From NCBI GenBank assembly GCA_937957805.1, contig CALFXW010000096.1, positions 1-6,894 of the forward strand: a stretch of DNA of 6,894 nucleotides, written 5' to 3'. Origin of the DNA: an uncultured Sphingopyxis sp. Lineage in GTDB: Bacteria; Pseudomonadota; Alphaproteobacteria; Sphingomonadales; Sphingomonadaceae. A model generated the notes under the pieces. That model had not been told where the DNA came from, searched no databases, and was given only the letters and a program-made list of their open reading frames with translations. This document shows, one piece after another, positions 1 to 5,534 of this stretch (positions within the stretch are counted from its first letter, which is position 1; each line of letters begins with the position of its first letter). Both the position numbers and the translations under genes were made by a program.

Positions 1-285
1 TAGCTCGGGCGAGATCGGCGGGCCGAACTGGGCTTCGCCGCCGTTGGTCTGCCAGAACTCGGCGAAGCGCGCGCCGATCGCCACTTCACCCGCTCCGACC
101 GGCCGCAGCCCGGCGTCGCCAAGCCGCACCAGCTCGCCCAGCGGCACGCGCTCGCCCACGGGGAAGCCGAGCACGTCGTCCACGTAGAAGGCGACGGGCG
201 TCGAGAAGTCCACGCGGCGCGCGCCGTGCATCTCGGTCAGGATCACGTGCAATCCACCACCGGCGCGCGCGTCATCATCGAGCAG
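1..285 (-). other. Part of the SecA frame that no longer matches canonical SecA (possible assembly chimera or fusion)
   Basis: Residues 501-526 (LLDDDARAGGGLHVILTEMH then GARRVD) resemble the compact GGLHVI-TE-H-RRVD segment of shorter SecA-like proteins rather than the longer insertion usual in proteobacterial SecA. From residue 527 (position 207 downward) nothing resembles SecA. The stretch contains FAEFWQTNGGEAQFGPPISP, which reminds me of the FW-NGG-FGyPIS repeats in secreted proteins of Chloroflexota; that is recollection, not a search result. The first 60 bases are about 68% GC, above the neighbouring secA sequence. The change happens just after the very conserved ATNMAGRGTDI block, a place where unrelated SecA reads could be wrongly joined. 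The frame stays open throughout. Confidence 0.6.
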
Positions 286-1785
286 GATGTCCGTGCCGCG
301 GCCCGCCATGTTCGTCGCGATGGTGACGGCGCCGGTGCGCCCCGCCTGCGCGACGATATGCGCTTCGCTTTCGTGGAAGCGGGCATTGAGAACGCTGTGC
401 GCGACCTTTTCCTTTTCGAGGAACGACGACAGCAGCTCCGACTTTTCGATCGACACGGTGCCGACAAGCACCGGCTGACCGCGCTCCTGCGCTTCGCGGA
501 TGGTGCGTGCGATCGCGCCGAACTTGTCGGTGATATTCTTGTAGAATTCGTCTTCGTCATCCTTGCGCGCGATCGGGCGGTTGGTCGGGATGGTGACGAC
601 GTTCATCTTGTAGATGTCGAAGAATTCGGCCGCTTCGGTCGCGGCGGTGCCGGTCATGCCGCCCAATTTGGGGTACATGCGGAAATAATTTTGGAAGGTA
701 ATCGACGCCAGCGTCTGATTTTCCGGCTCAATCTTGACGCCTTCCTTGGCCTCAACCGCCTGATGCAGCCCGTCCGACCAGCGGCGACCATCCATCATCC
801 GCCCGGTAAATTCGTCGATGATGATGACCTTGTCATCCTTGACGATATAATCGGTGTCGCGACGGAACAGGACGTTCGCACGCAATGCCTGATTCACATG
901 GTGGACAATCTGCGTGTTTTCAATGTCATAGAGCCGTGCCCCGCCGAGCAGGCCGGCATCGGCGAGCAATTGTTCGACCCGTTCGGTGCCATCCTCTGTC
1001 AGGTTGATAGTGCGCTGTTTCTCATCCTTTTCATAATCTTCTTCGACCAGTTGGCGCACCAGCACATCGACCGCGACATACATGTCCGACTTGTCATCGG
1101 TCGGCCCCGAAATGATCAGCGGCGTGCGCGCTTCGTCGATCAGGATCGAGTCCACTTCATCGACGATGGCGAAATTAAACGGGCGGTGGACCATCGCGTC
1201 GCGGCTATATTTCATATTATCGCGCAGATAATCAAAGCCGAGTTCATTGTTGGTCGCATAGGTGATGTCGGCGTTATAGGCGGCGCGGCGCTCATCCTCA
1301 TTCAGACCGGGGACGATAACCCCCGTCGTCAGCCCCAAAAAGCGATAAACCTGCCCCATCCATTCGCAGTCACGCGTCGCCAGATATTCGTTGACGGTAA
1401 CGACGTGCACGCCCTTCCCCTCCAGCGCGTTCAAATAGGTGGCGAGCGTCGCGACCAGCGTCTTGCCCTCGCCTGTCCGCATTTCGGCAACCGAACCTTT
1501 GTGCAGGACGATACCGCCGACCATCTGCACATCATAATGGCGCTGGCCGAGTGTGCGCTTGGCGGCTTCGCGCACCGTTGCAAAGGCTTCGGGCAATATG
1601 TCGTCGAGCGTTTCGCCTGCTGCCAGCCGATCCTTGAAATCCTGTGTGCGCGCGCGCAGTTCATCATCCGTCAGGCCGATAAGCGATGGTTCGATAGCAT
1701 TGATTTTTTCAACGATTTTACCGAGCGAGCGGACATAACGGTCGTTGGAGGAGCCGAACAGGCTCTTGGCCATAGCTGCAAACAT
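1..1785 (-). CDS. secA: Protein translocase ATPase SecA, N-terminal part, running off the window with an aberrant C-terminal stretch
   Basis: SecA is the cytoplasmic ATPase that drives preproteins through SecYEG. The minus-strand frame runs from an ATG at 1785 to the window edge without a stop (595 codons). Visible features are Walker A TGEGKT (residues 104-109), Walker B DEVD (209-212), IIDEFTGRMMDGRRWSDG opening the end of the preprotein-binding region, the GMTGTAATEAAEF motif, and ATNMAGRGTDI in the second motor domain (ending at residue 500). Residues 1-500 read as ordinary sphingomonad SecA. After that the frame has a compact GGLHVILTE segment and then leaves SecA: the expected QLRGRSGRQGDPG motif and all later domains are not seen. 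The ATG at 1785 is preferred over the in-frame ATG at 1773 because it gives the usual SecA N-terminal length (AKSLFGSSNDRY). No strong ribosome site is visible. A 5-bp GCCGC/GCGGC hairpin (1811-1823) lies in the leader. Confidence 0.95.
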   Translation of the reverse strand, partial: MFAAMAKSLFGSSNDRYVRSLGKIVEKINAIEPSLIGLTDDELRARTQDFKDRLAAGETLDDILPEAFATVREAAKRTLGQRHYDVQMVGGIVLHKGSVAEMRTGEGKTLVATLATYLNALEGKGVHVVTVNEYLATRDCEWMGQVYRFLGLTTGVIVPGLNEDERRAAYNADITYATNNELGFDYLRDNMKYSRDAMVHRPFNFAIVDEVDSILIDEARTPLIISGPTDDKSDMYVAVDVLVRQLVEEDYEKDEKQRTINLTEDGTERVEQLLADAGLLGGARLYDIENTQIVHHVNQALRANVLFRRDTDYIVKDDKVIIIDEFTGRMMDGRRWSDGLHQAVEAKEGVKIEPENQTLASITFQNYFRMYPKLGGMTGTAATEAAEFFDIYKMNVVTIPTNRPIARKDDEDEFYKNITDKFGAIARTIREAQERGQPVLVGTVSIEKSELLSSFLEKEKVAHSVLNARFHESEAHIVAQAGRTGAVTIATNMAGRGTDILLDDDARAGGGLHVILTEMHGARRVDFSTPVAFYVDDVLGFPVGERVPLGELVRLGDAGLRPVGAGEVAIGARFAEFWQTNGGEAQFGPPISPEL

Positions 1786-1874
1786 GGGGTGGATTTCCAA
1801 TTTAGGGGGAGCCGCATTGCGGCGCAAAATATCGGGCTTAGGGGGCGCGCACGTGGCGCGGGTGGCACCCTGCC

Positions 1875-2171
1875 CTATTCGTGGCGACGGGCGAAAATTG
1901 TCCGGGCAGCCAGCGCATATGGGCGCGCATGTAGCGCAAGATGCGGCTGCGACCAGCGCAACGCAGGCATAACCACGGCTGGGATGCTGGGTGCCGACGC
2001 TGCGGCTTCGATGATGTCGGGCGCGACCACAGATGCCGCCGAAGGCGCGGATGCAACCGCAACGGGCCGCATATTGGCACGGTCAGCACCAACATTTAAC
2101 CCAAGGGTTGCCGCCAGAACGGCATAAAAGATGGTCAGCAGTTCCAAAAATCGTCCATCAAAATGCGTCAA
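1875..2171 (-). CDS. Doubtful small ORF upstream of secA, possible membrane-anchored or exported protein (98 aa)
   Basis: I do not recognise this ORF. It would begin with TTG at 2171, has no clear ribosome site, and ends 89 bp before secA on the same strand. The N-terminus has one hydrophobic stretch (LELLTIFYAVLAATLGL, about residues 9-25) that could be a signal peptide or anchor. It is followed by an Ala/Pro/Ser/Val-rich, low-complexity middle and a basic, Arg-rich end. Codon choice is plausible for this genome, but other frames over the same stretch are also open, as is common in GC-rich DNA. A later TTG at 2147 is an alternative start. It may be a real short secreted protein, the remnant of a gene, or chance. 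Confidence 0.3.
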   Translation of the reverse strand: MTHFDGRFLELLTIFYAVLAATLGLNVGADRANMRPVAVASAPSAASVVAPDIIEAAASAPSIPAVVMPALRWSQPHLALHARPYALAARTIFARRHE

Positions 2172-2306
2172 TCATCACCGCAGGGGGGCATAACCACCCA
2201 CAGCGCAATGCCACATAGGGGTTGATAAAGCGTTCGTCCAATCGAAAGCGCATTGCCACAGGCCCCGATGGGCATCGCCACCAACATTGCGCGCAGGCCA
2301 TCCTTC

Positions 2307-2485
2307 TTGGGGAGCCAATTTCGACCGGTATACGTCGCCATTTCGACAAGCCATTCCCGTTAACCGGCAGGACGGCCGATGCCCCCCGCCTTGCGTAGCG
2401 CGGGAACCACCATCACCACATGATCGTCCGCATTGGCCCGCCCGCAATCACGCGGATAATGGGGCTATGCCCTAACTACCTTGTG
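2307..2485. repeat. Copy A of a ~180-bp imperfect direct repeat flanking the toxin-antitoxin module
   Basis: This stretch aligns by eye with 3241-3422 in the same orientation at roughly 85% identity with a few 1-2 base gaps. Shared blocks include CGCCATTTCGACAAGCCATT, AGGACGGCCGATGCCCCCC and CGGATAATGGGGCTATGCCC followed by TAACTACC. Copy A begins in unassigned DNA and ends inside the antitoxin gene, so it contains that gene's last five codons and stop. It has a weak CCCGC/GCGGG hairpin but no T-run, so it is not an evident intrinsic terminator. It could be the product of a local duplication or a member of a dispersed intergenic repeat family. Confidence 0.85.
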
Positions 2486-2776
2486 AGCGTGCAGCAGCTC
2501 TGCCACCACCGATGGCCGCCGCGCAATCATCGCCAGCAGCACCTGGGCCGGGCCGGTGGGGTGCCTGCGGCCATGTTCCCAGTTCAAAAGCGTTCCCTTG
2601 GCCACGCCAATGCTCCTGGCGAACTGGCTTTGCGACAGGCCTGTTTGTGCCCTAATCTTGGCAACATCGATCACCGGAACTTCGATGACGTGGACGCGCG
2701 CACCGGTATCCTGGCCGCCTGCAAAGGCAATCGCTTCGTTAAGGCCTTCGACCAGTTCGTCGTAAAACTTGCTCAT
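2465..2776 (-). CDS. higA: HigA-type antitoxin, XRE-family helix-turn-helix protein (103 aa)
   Basis: This is the antitoxin of a type II module. It should bind and neutralise the upstream-encoded HigB-like toxin and repress their shared promoter. The N-terminal ~35 residues (MSKFYDELVEGLNEAIAF) resemble the toxin-contacting segment of HigA2-like proteins. Residues about 40-84 form an XRE/Cro-type helix-turn-helix (IRAQTGLSQSQFARSIGVAK, then GTLLNWEHGRR). Length is normal for the family. The ATG overlaps the toxin stop as ATGA (2773-2776), implying translational coupling and one mRNA. The last residues (HKVVRA) and the stop are encoded by repeat copy A, so the original C-terminus may have been replaced. 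The toxin-first gene order fits HigBA rather than RelBE. Confidence 0.9.
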   Translation of the reverse strand: MSKFYDELVEGLNEAIAFAGGQDTGARVHVIEVPVIDVAKIRAQTGLSQSQFARSIGVAKGTLLNWEHGRRHPTGPAQVLLAMIARRPSVVAELLHAHKVVRA

Positions 2777-3114
2777 TGTCCTGCTCCGTACCTTGCCAGC
2801 AGCGTCTTGGCCAACTGCACCAGATAGGCCTGCTCGGCCTTGCTCAGATTATCCTTCACATTCTTGGCGAACACACCCACCAGAAACAACGGCGCATGCA
2901 CCCCGCCAAAGACAAACAAGGTTCGGTATCCACCGCTCTTCCCGCCGCCTTCGCGGGCAACGCGAACCTTGCGCAAACCACCGCCCAGCGGCACACCAGC
3001 TTGCGGGTTGGCCGCGACATAATCGACAATCGCGGCGCGCTCCTCATCCGACATGATCGCCTTGGCCTGCCTCTCGAAGGTCGCGAGTTCGACAACAGTC
3101 TGAGGGACAGTCAT
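2773..3114 (-). CDS. higB: HigB2/RelE-superfamily toxin (113 aa), probable ribosome-dependent mRNA interferase
   Basis: By family, this is a RelE/ParE-fold toxin expected to cleave mRNA on the ribosome when freed from its antitoxin. Recognisable features are VELATFERQAK at residues 8-18, the GGLRKVRVAREGGGKSGGYR core (45-64) that carries the basic residues typical of HigB2-like toxins, a hydrophobic strand (PLFLVGVF, 75-82), and the FAKNVKDNLS signature (82-91). Length is close to the family norm and no truncation is seen. The ATG at 3114 is chosen because the N-terminus aligns in length with HigB2-type toxins. A predicted -10 lies only 8 bp upstream, so the mRNA may have almost no leader. 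The gene overlaps the antitoxin by 4 bp. Confidence 0.9.
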   Translation of the reverse strand: MTVPQTVVELATFERQAKAIMSDEERAAIVDYVAANPQAGVPLGGGLRKVRVAREGGGKSGGYRTLFVFGGVHAPLFLVGVFAKNVKDNLSKAEQAYLVQLAKTLLARYGAGQ

Positions 3115-3122
3115 ATCGCCTG

Positions 3123-3158
3123 TCTATATGCCAAAGGAGCATATGTCAATGACATATA
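3123..3158 (-). promoter_or_regulatory. Predicted toxin-antitoxin promoter with overlapping palindromic operator
   Basis: On the minus strand a consensus TTGACA (-35, positions 3144-3149) is followed after 15 bp by TATAGA (-10, 3123-3128). The spacing is shorter than the ideal 17. A perfect inverted repeat ATATGTCA-A-TGACATAT (3141-3157) covers the -35 box. A second ATATG at 3126-3130 pairs with CATAT at 3140-3144, making a larger nested dyad. This is the arrangement expected if HigA binds as a dimer and blocks RNA polymerase. The predicted start point falls at about 3114-3117, next to the toxin ATG. Binding by HigA is inferred from family behaviour. Confidence 0.65.
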
Positions 3159-3163
3159 GTTGC

Positions 3164-3216
3164 GGGGTTACGGTGCGAGGTCCCGGTGGAGTTACGGTGA
3201 CACTTTACCTAACCCC
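3164..3216. repeat. Small intergenic repeat patch: GGGGTTA/TAACCCC inverted repeat with GTTACGGTG direct repeats
   Basis: A perfect 7-bp inverted repeat GGGGTTA (3164-3170) / TAACCCC (3210-3216) encloses two copies of GTTACGGTG (3167-3175 and 3191-3199), 24 bp apart start to start. The stretch lies between the toxin promoter and repeat copy B and holds no convincing gene. The GTTACGGTGACA-TTTACC wording reminds me of dispersed extragenic repeats in proteobacteria, but I cannot confirm that here. Confidence 0.5.
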
Positions 3217-3240
3217 TAATTTACGCGCGAATCATCGTTT

Positions 3241-3422
3241 TTGGGAAGCGAATTTTCGGCCGGTGTGCGTCGCCATTTCGACAAGCCATTCCCGCTAACC
3301 GACAGGACGGCCGATGCCCCCCCCGCCTCGCGCAGCGCGGGCGTCCCTTTCACCACATGTTCGTCAGCATTCGTCCGCCGCACTCGCGCGGATAATGGGG
3401 CTATGCCCTAACTACCCTGTGC
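3241..3422. repeat. Copy B of the ~180-bp imperfect direct repeat
   Basis: This is the partner of 2307-2485, in the same orientation and about 85% identical. It starts in the intergenic DNA upstream of the toxin and runs into the last few codons of the TonB-domain gene, whose stop (3408-3410) it contains. In this copy the shared GGTAGTTAG (minus strand) is read in another frame and gives the stop of the TonB-domain gene, whereas in copy A the same bases encode antitoxin residues. Because the TonB-domain gene fits its end naturally, copy B may be the ancestral one; that is inference. Confidence 0.85.
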
Positions 3423-3833
3423 GCGCGCGGCGAGGATAGCCGCCGCATCCCAGCGCACCGGCTGGTTGACGCGCGCGGTAATCCGCCGACCATCGGGCGC
3501 GCGGGCAGGTATGAATGTCGCGCGTATTGCCAGCGCGCGGCAGGTCAAATTATCCAGATCGCGGTGCCCGCTCGACCGGATGATGGCACAGCTTTCCACA
3601 TCCCCCCGATTGCTGATCGTCAGTTCGGCAATGGCGGTGCCGCTGCGCCCTTCGCTGAGCGCGGCGGCGGGATAGTCAGAAAAATAGACCAAAGGCCGAT
3701 CGGGATAGGCCAGCATCGGCGGATGCGGCGCGGCGGGTTCGACAGCCATCGGCCCATCAGAAGCAGCAAGCATCAGCAATAAGGATAATAGCATGACCCA
3801 AATTCCCATGTTTATTCGGACAAGAGTGGCCAT
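3408..3833 (-). CDS. Exported protein with a TonB C-terminal-type domain (141 aa)
   Basis: This appears to be a short exported or inner-membrane-anchored protein. It has a hydrophobic N-terminal segment (MGIWVMLLSLLLMLAASDG, residues 9-27), a Pro-rich linker (AAPHPP), and then a TonB_C-like domain at about 54-129. The domain has the pattern YPAAAL..G..G.A.AELTISNRGDVESC, RSSGHRDLDN.TC, ATFIPARAPDGR and QPVRW. The cysteine pair C82 and C98 is often seen in this subfamily. It is far too short for a full TonB, and no exbB, exbD or receptor gene is nearby, so an energy-coupling role is not supported and the specific function is unknown. Start is uncertain: ATGs at 3833, 3809 and 3794 are in frame, none with a clear ribosome site. 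A weak promoter (TTGATG 3854-3859, AATTAT 3832-3837) would favour 3809. It is divergent from argJ. Confidence 0.8.
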   Translation of the reverse strand: MATLVRINMGIWVMLLSLLLMLAASDGPMAVEPAAPHPPMLAYPDRPLVYFSDYPAAALSEGRSGTAIAELTISNRGDVESCAIIRSSGHRDLDNLTCRALAIRATFIPARAPDGRRITARVNQPVRWDAAAILAARAQGS

Positions 3834-3911
3834 AATTTGCGCTTATTGGCAAGCATCAATTGCATCCTGCGCCGCGCGCGTTATCGCGCAGCTGTAAACA
3901 TTGGGAAAAAT

Positions 3912-5135
3912 ATGAACCGCTCACCACTCGCCCCCGCTGCATTTCCGGAGCTTCCCGAAATCGGGGGTGTCGAACGGCGCGTCACCTGCGCGCGGTACAA
4001 GGATTGGGCGCGCGCCGACCTCAGCCTTGTCACGCTTTCCCCCGGCACACAGGTCGCCGGTGTCACCACGCGCAACATCTGTTGCTCCCGCGAGGTGGAG
4101 ATTTGCCGCGCGGGGATAAGCGGCGGGCGGGCGCGCGCGCTCATCGTCAATGCGGGGAACAGCAACGCCTTTACCGGCTGGCGCGGGGCGCAGGCGGTTT
4201 CGATATTGCAGGGCGACAGCGCCGCGCATCTGGAGTGCCCGTCGAGCGAGATTTTTGTCTGCTCAACCGGGGTGATTGGCGTTCCCCTGCCCGAAGACAG
4301 GGCGCGCGCCGGGCTCCACACCGCCTTTGCCGCCGAAACTTGCTCCTGGCAGCAATTGGCCGAAGCGATCACCACCACCGACACTTTTGCCAAGGGTGCG
4401 AGCGCCAGCGCGATGGTCGGCGAAACGCGGGTGCACATTGCCGGTATCGCCAAGGGTTCGGGGATGATTGCGCCCGATATGGCAACCATGCTCGCCTATA
4501 TCTTCACCGACGCGGCGATGGATGCCGCGCTCCTGCAGGACATGATTACGCGCGCCAATGCGACGAGTTTCAATGCCATCACCGTCGATGGGGACACATC
4601 AACCAGCGATAGTTTGCTGATTTTCGCGACCGGCGCGGCGGGCAATGCGCCGCTGACCAGCATGGATGATGCCGGGGCGGACGCGCTCTATGCGGCTATC
4701 CACGATGTCTGCCGCCAATTGGCGCACCAGATCGTCCGCGATGGGGAGGGGGCGCAGAAATTCATCGCCATAAGCGTGACGGGCGCGGTGGATGACGCCA
4801 GCGCGCACCGCGTTGCGATGGCGATTGCCAATTCGCCATTGGTCAAAACCGCGATTGCCGGGGGCGATGCCAATTGGGGGCGCGTGGTCATGGCGGTCGG
4901 CAAAGCGGGCGAGCCGGCAGACCGCGACCGGCTGTCCATCCGCTTTGGCGATGTGGAGGTGGCGCGCGACGGCTTGCCCGTCGATGGATATGACGAAGCG
5001 CCCGTCACTGCGCATCTTGCGGGGCAAGAGGTTGATATTTCAGTGGATTTGGGGCTGGGGGATGGCCGTGCGCAGGTTTGGACTTGCGACCTGACGCACG
5101 GTTACATCGAAATAAACGCCGATTATCGCAGTTAA
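3912..5135 (+). CDS. argJ: Bifunctional ornithine acetyltransferase / N-acetylglutamate synthase ArgJ (407 aa)
   Basis: ArgJ moves the acetyl group from N-acetylornithine to glutamate, recycling it in arginine biosynthesis; bifunctional forms also use acetyl-CoA. It acts in the cytoplasm. The protein shows RALIVNAGNSNAFTG (residues 76-90), VCSTGVIGVPLP, and the self-cleavage site KGSGMIAPDMA/TMLAY, where T192 would become the N-terminal nucleophile of the beta chain. Further marks are NAITVDGDTSTSDS, DANWGRVVMAVGKAG and the family C-terminus YIEINADYRS. Length is typical. The ATG at 3912, preceded by GGGAAAAAT, is chosen over an upstream in-frame TTG at 3837, because MNRSPLAPAAFPELP is the normal N-terminus and the TTG would extend it without homology. 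No arginine-operon neighbours are present. It is divergent from the TonB-domain gene and overlaps trxA by 4 bp at the 3' end. Confidence 0.97.
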   Translation: MNRSPLAPAAFPELPEIGGVERRVTCARYKDWARADLSLVTLSPGTQVAGVTTRNICCSREVEICRAGISGGRARALIVNAGNSNAFTGWRGAQAVSILQGDSAAHLECPSSEIFVCSTGVIGVPLPEDRARAGLHTAFAAETCSWQQLAEAITTTDTFAKGASASAMVGETRVHIAGIAKGSGMIAPDMATMLAYIFTDAAMDAALLQDMITRANATSFNAITVDGDTSTSDSLLIFATGAAGNAPLTSMDDAGADALYAAIHDVCRQLAHQIVRDGEGAQKFIAISVTGAVDDASAHRVAMAIANSPLVKTAIAGGDANWGRVVMAVGKAGEPADRDRLSIRFGDVEVARDGLPVDGYDEAPVTAHLAGQEVDISVDLGLGDGRAQVWTCDLTHGYIEINADYRS

Positions 5136-5452
5136 ATTACCGACTCAATCCAGCCTTTGAGCGCGCTCTTGGGTGCTGCGCCCACCTTTTCCGCGACTTT
5201 TTCGCCATTTTTGAACAACATCATCGTCGGGATGCCGCGCACGCCCAGCTTGCCCGGCGTGTCGGGATGATCGTCAATATTCAGCTTGGCGATGACCAGT
5301 TGCCCGGCCAGTTCGTCGCTGATTTCTTCGAGCGCGGGGCCAATCATCTTGCACGGGCCGCACCATTCGGCCCAGAAATCGACCAGCACCGGGGTGTCGC
5401 TGGCCAAAACATCGCTGGCAAAGCTGGCGTCGCTGATTGCCTTGGTCGCCAT
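5132..5452 (-). CDS. trxA: Thioredoxin (106 aa)
   Basis: This is a small cytoplasmic thiol-disulfide oxidoreductase that reduces protein disulfides and is itself recycled by thioredoxin reductase. The active site WCGPCK is present with C31 and C34, preceded by VDFWAEW with the buried Asp25, and the cis-proline is in GIPT (P75). Length and ending (LKGWIESVI) are standard for TrxA. The start at 5452 is supported by a strong AAGGAG ribosome site seven bases upstream. An in-frame ATG at 5500 would lie between the -35 and -10 boxes of the predicted trxA promoter and is rejected. It lies 82 bp downstream of addA on the same strand, an order I recall from sphingomonads. Its stop overlaps the argJ stop in convergent orientation. 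Confidence 0.97.
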   Translation of the reverse strand: MATKAISDASFASDVLASDTPVLVDFWAEWCGPCKMIGPALEEISDELAGQLVIAKLNIDDHPDTPGKLGVRGIPTMMLFKNGEKVAEKVGAAPKSALKGWIESVI

Positions 5453-5484
5453 GAAATTCTCCTTATCCGAAATTGCCTGTTCCC

Positions 5485-5513
5485 TACATAGGGATGGCAT
5501 GGCGCGCCCTCAA
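5485..5513 (-). promoter_or_regulatory. Predicted sigma70-type promoter for trxA
   Basis: On the minus strand TTGAGG (5508-5513) and TATGTA (5485-5490) are separated by exactly 17 bp, 32 bp upstream of the trxA start codon. The -10 box sits in a perfect CCCTA-CA-TAGGG palindrome (5482-5493), which could be a regulator site or simply a short hairpin. This suggests that trxA can be transcribed independently of addA. Confidence 0.5.
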
Positions 5514-5534
5514 GCCATGGTGGGGCGCGATAAT

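Noticed and set aside
226..2127. Very long plus-strand open frame (633 codons) across the left third of the window
   Set aside because: It is the exact antisense of the secA codon frame. The minus-strand frame carries all SecA motifs, and the plus frame resembles no known protein. Long antisense frames are expected in GC-rich coding DNA.
2158..2447. Minus-strand short frames (63 and 90 codons) between the small ORF and the antitoxin
   Set aside because: They are rich in Cys, Trp and Arg, run through repeat copy A, and have no ribosome site or recognisable domain. I see no supportable gene in 2172-2464.
3301..3345. Possible intrinsic terminator downstream of the TonB-domain gene
   Set aside because: A CCCGC/GCGGG stem can be drawn in the C-run/GCGC segment, but no T-run follows on either strand.
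2307..3422. Repeats as target-site duplications or terminal repeats of a transposon
   Set aside because: They are ~180 bp, direct and only ~85% identical, with no transposase or integrase gene between them, so a transposon is not supported.
3837..3911. Upstream TTG extension of argJ by 25 codons
   Set aside because: The ATG at 3912 has a GGGA motif at suitable distance and gives the family's usual N-terminus; the extension covers the intergenic region shared with the divergent gene.
3860..4612. Plus-strand 250-codon frame within argJ
   Set aside because: It is a +1/+2 shadow of argJ with Arg/His-rich, non-protein-like composition.
5453..5500. Longer thioredoxin start at 5500
   Set aside because: The extra 16 residues have no homology, and the start lies inside the predicted promoter; the ATG at 5452 has a strong AAGGAG site.
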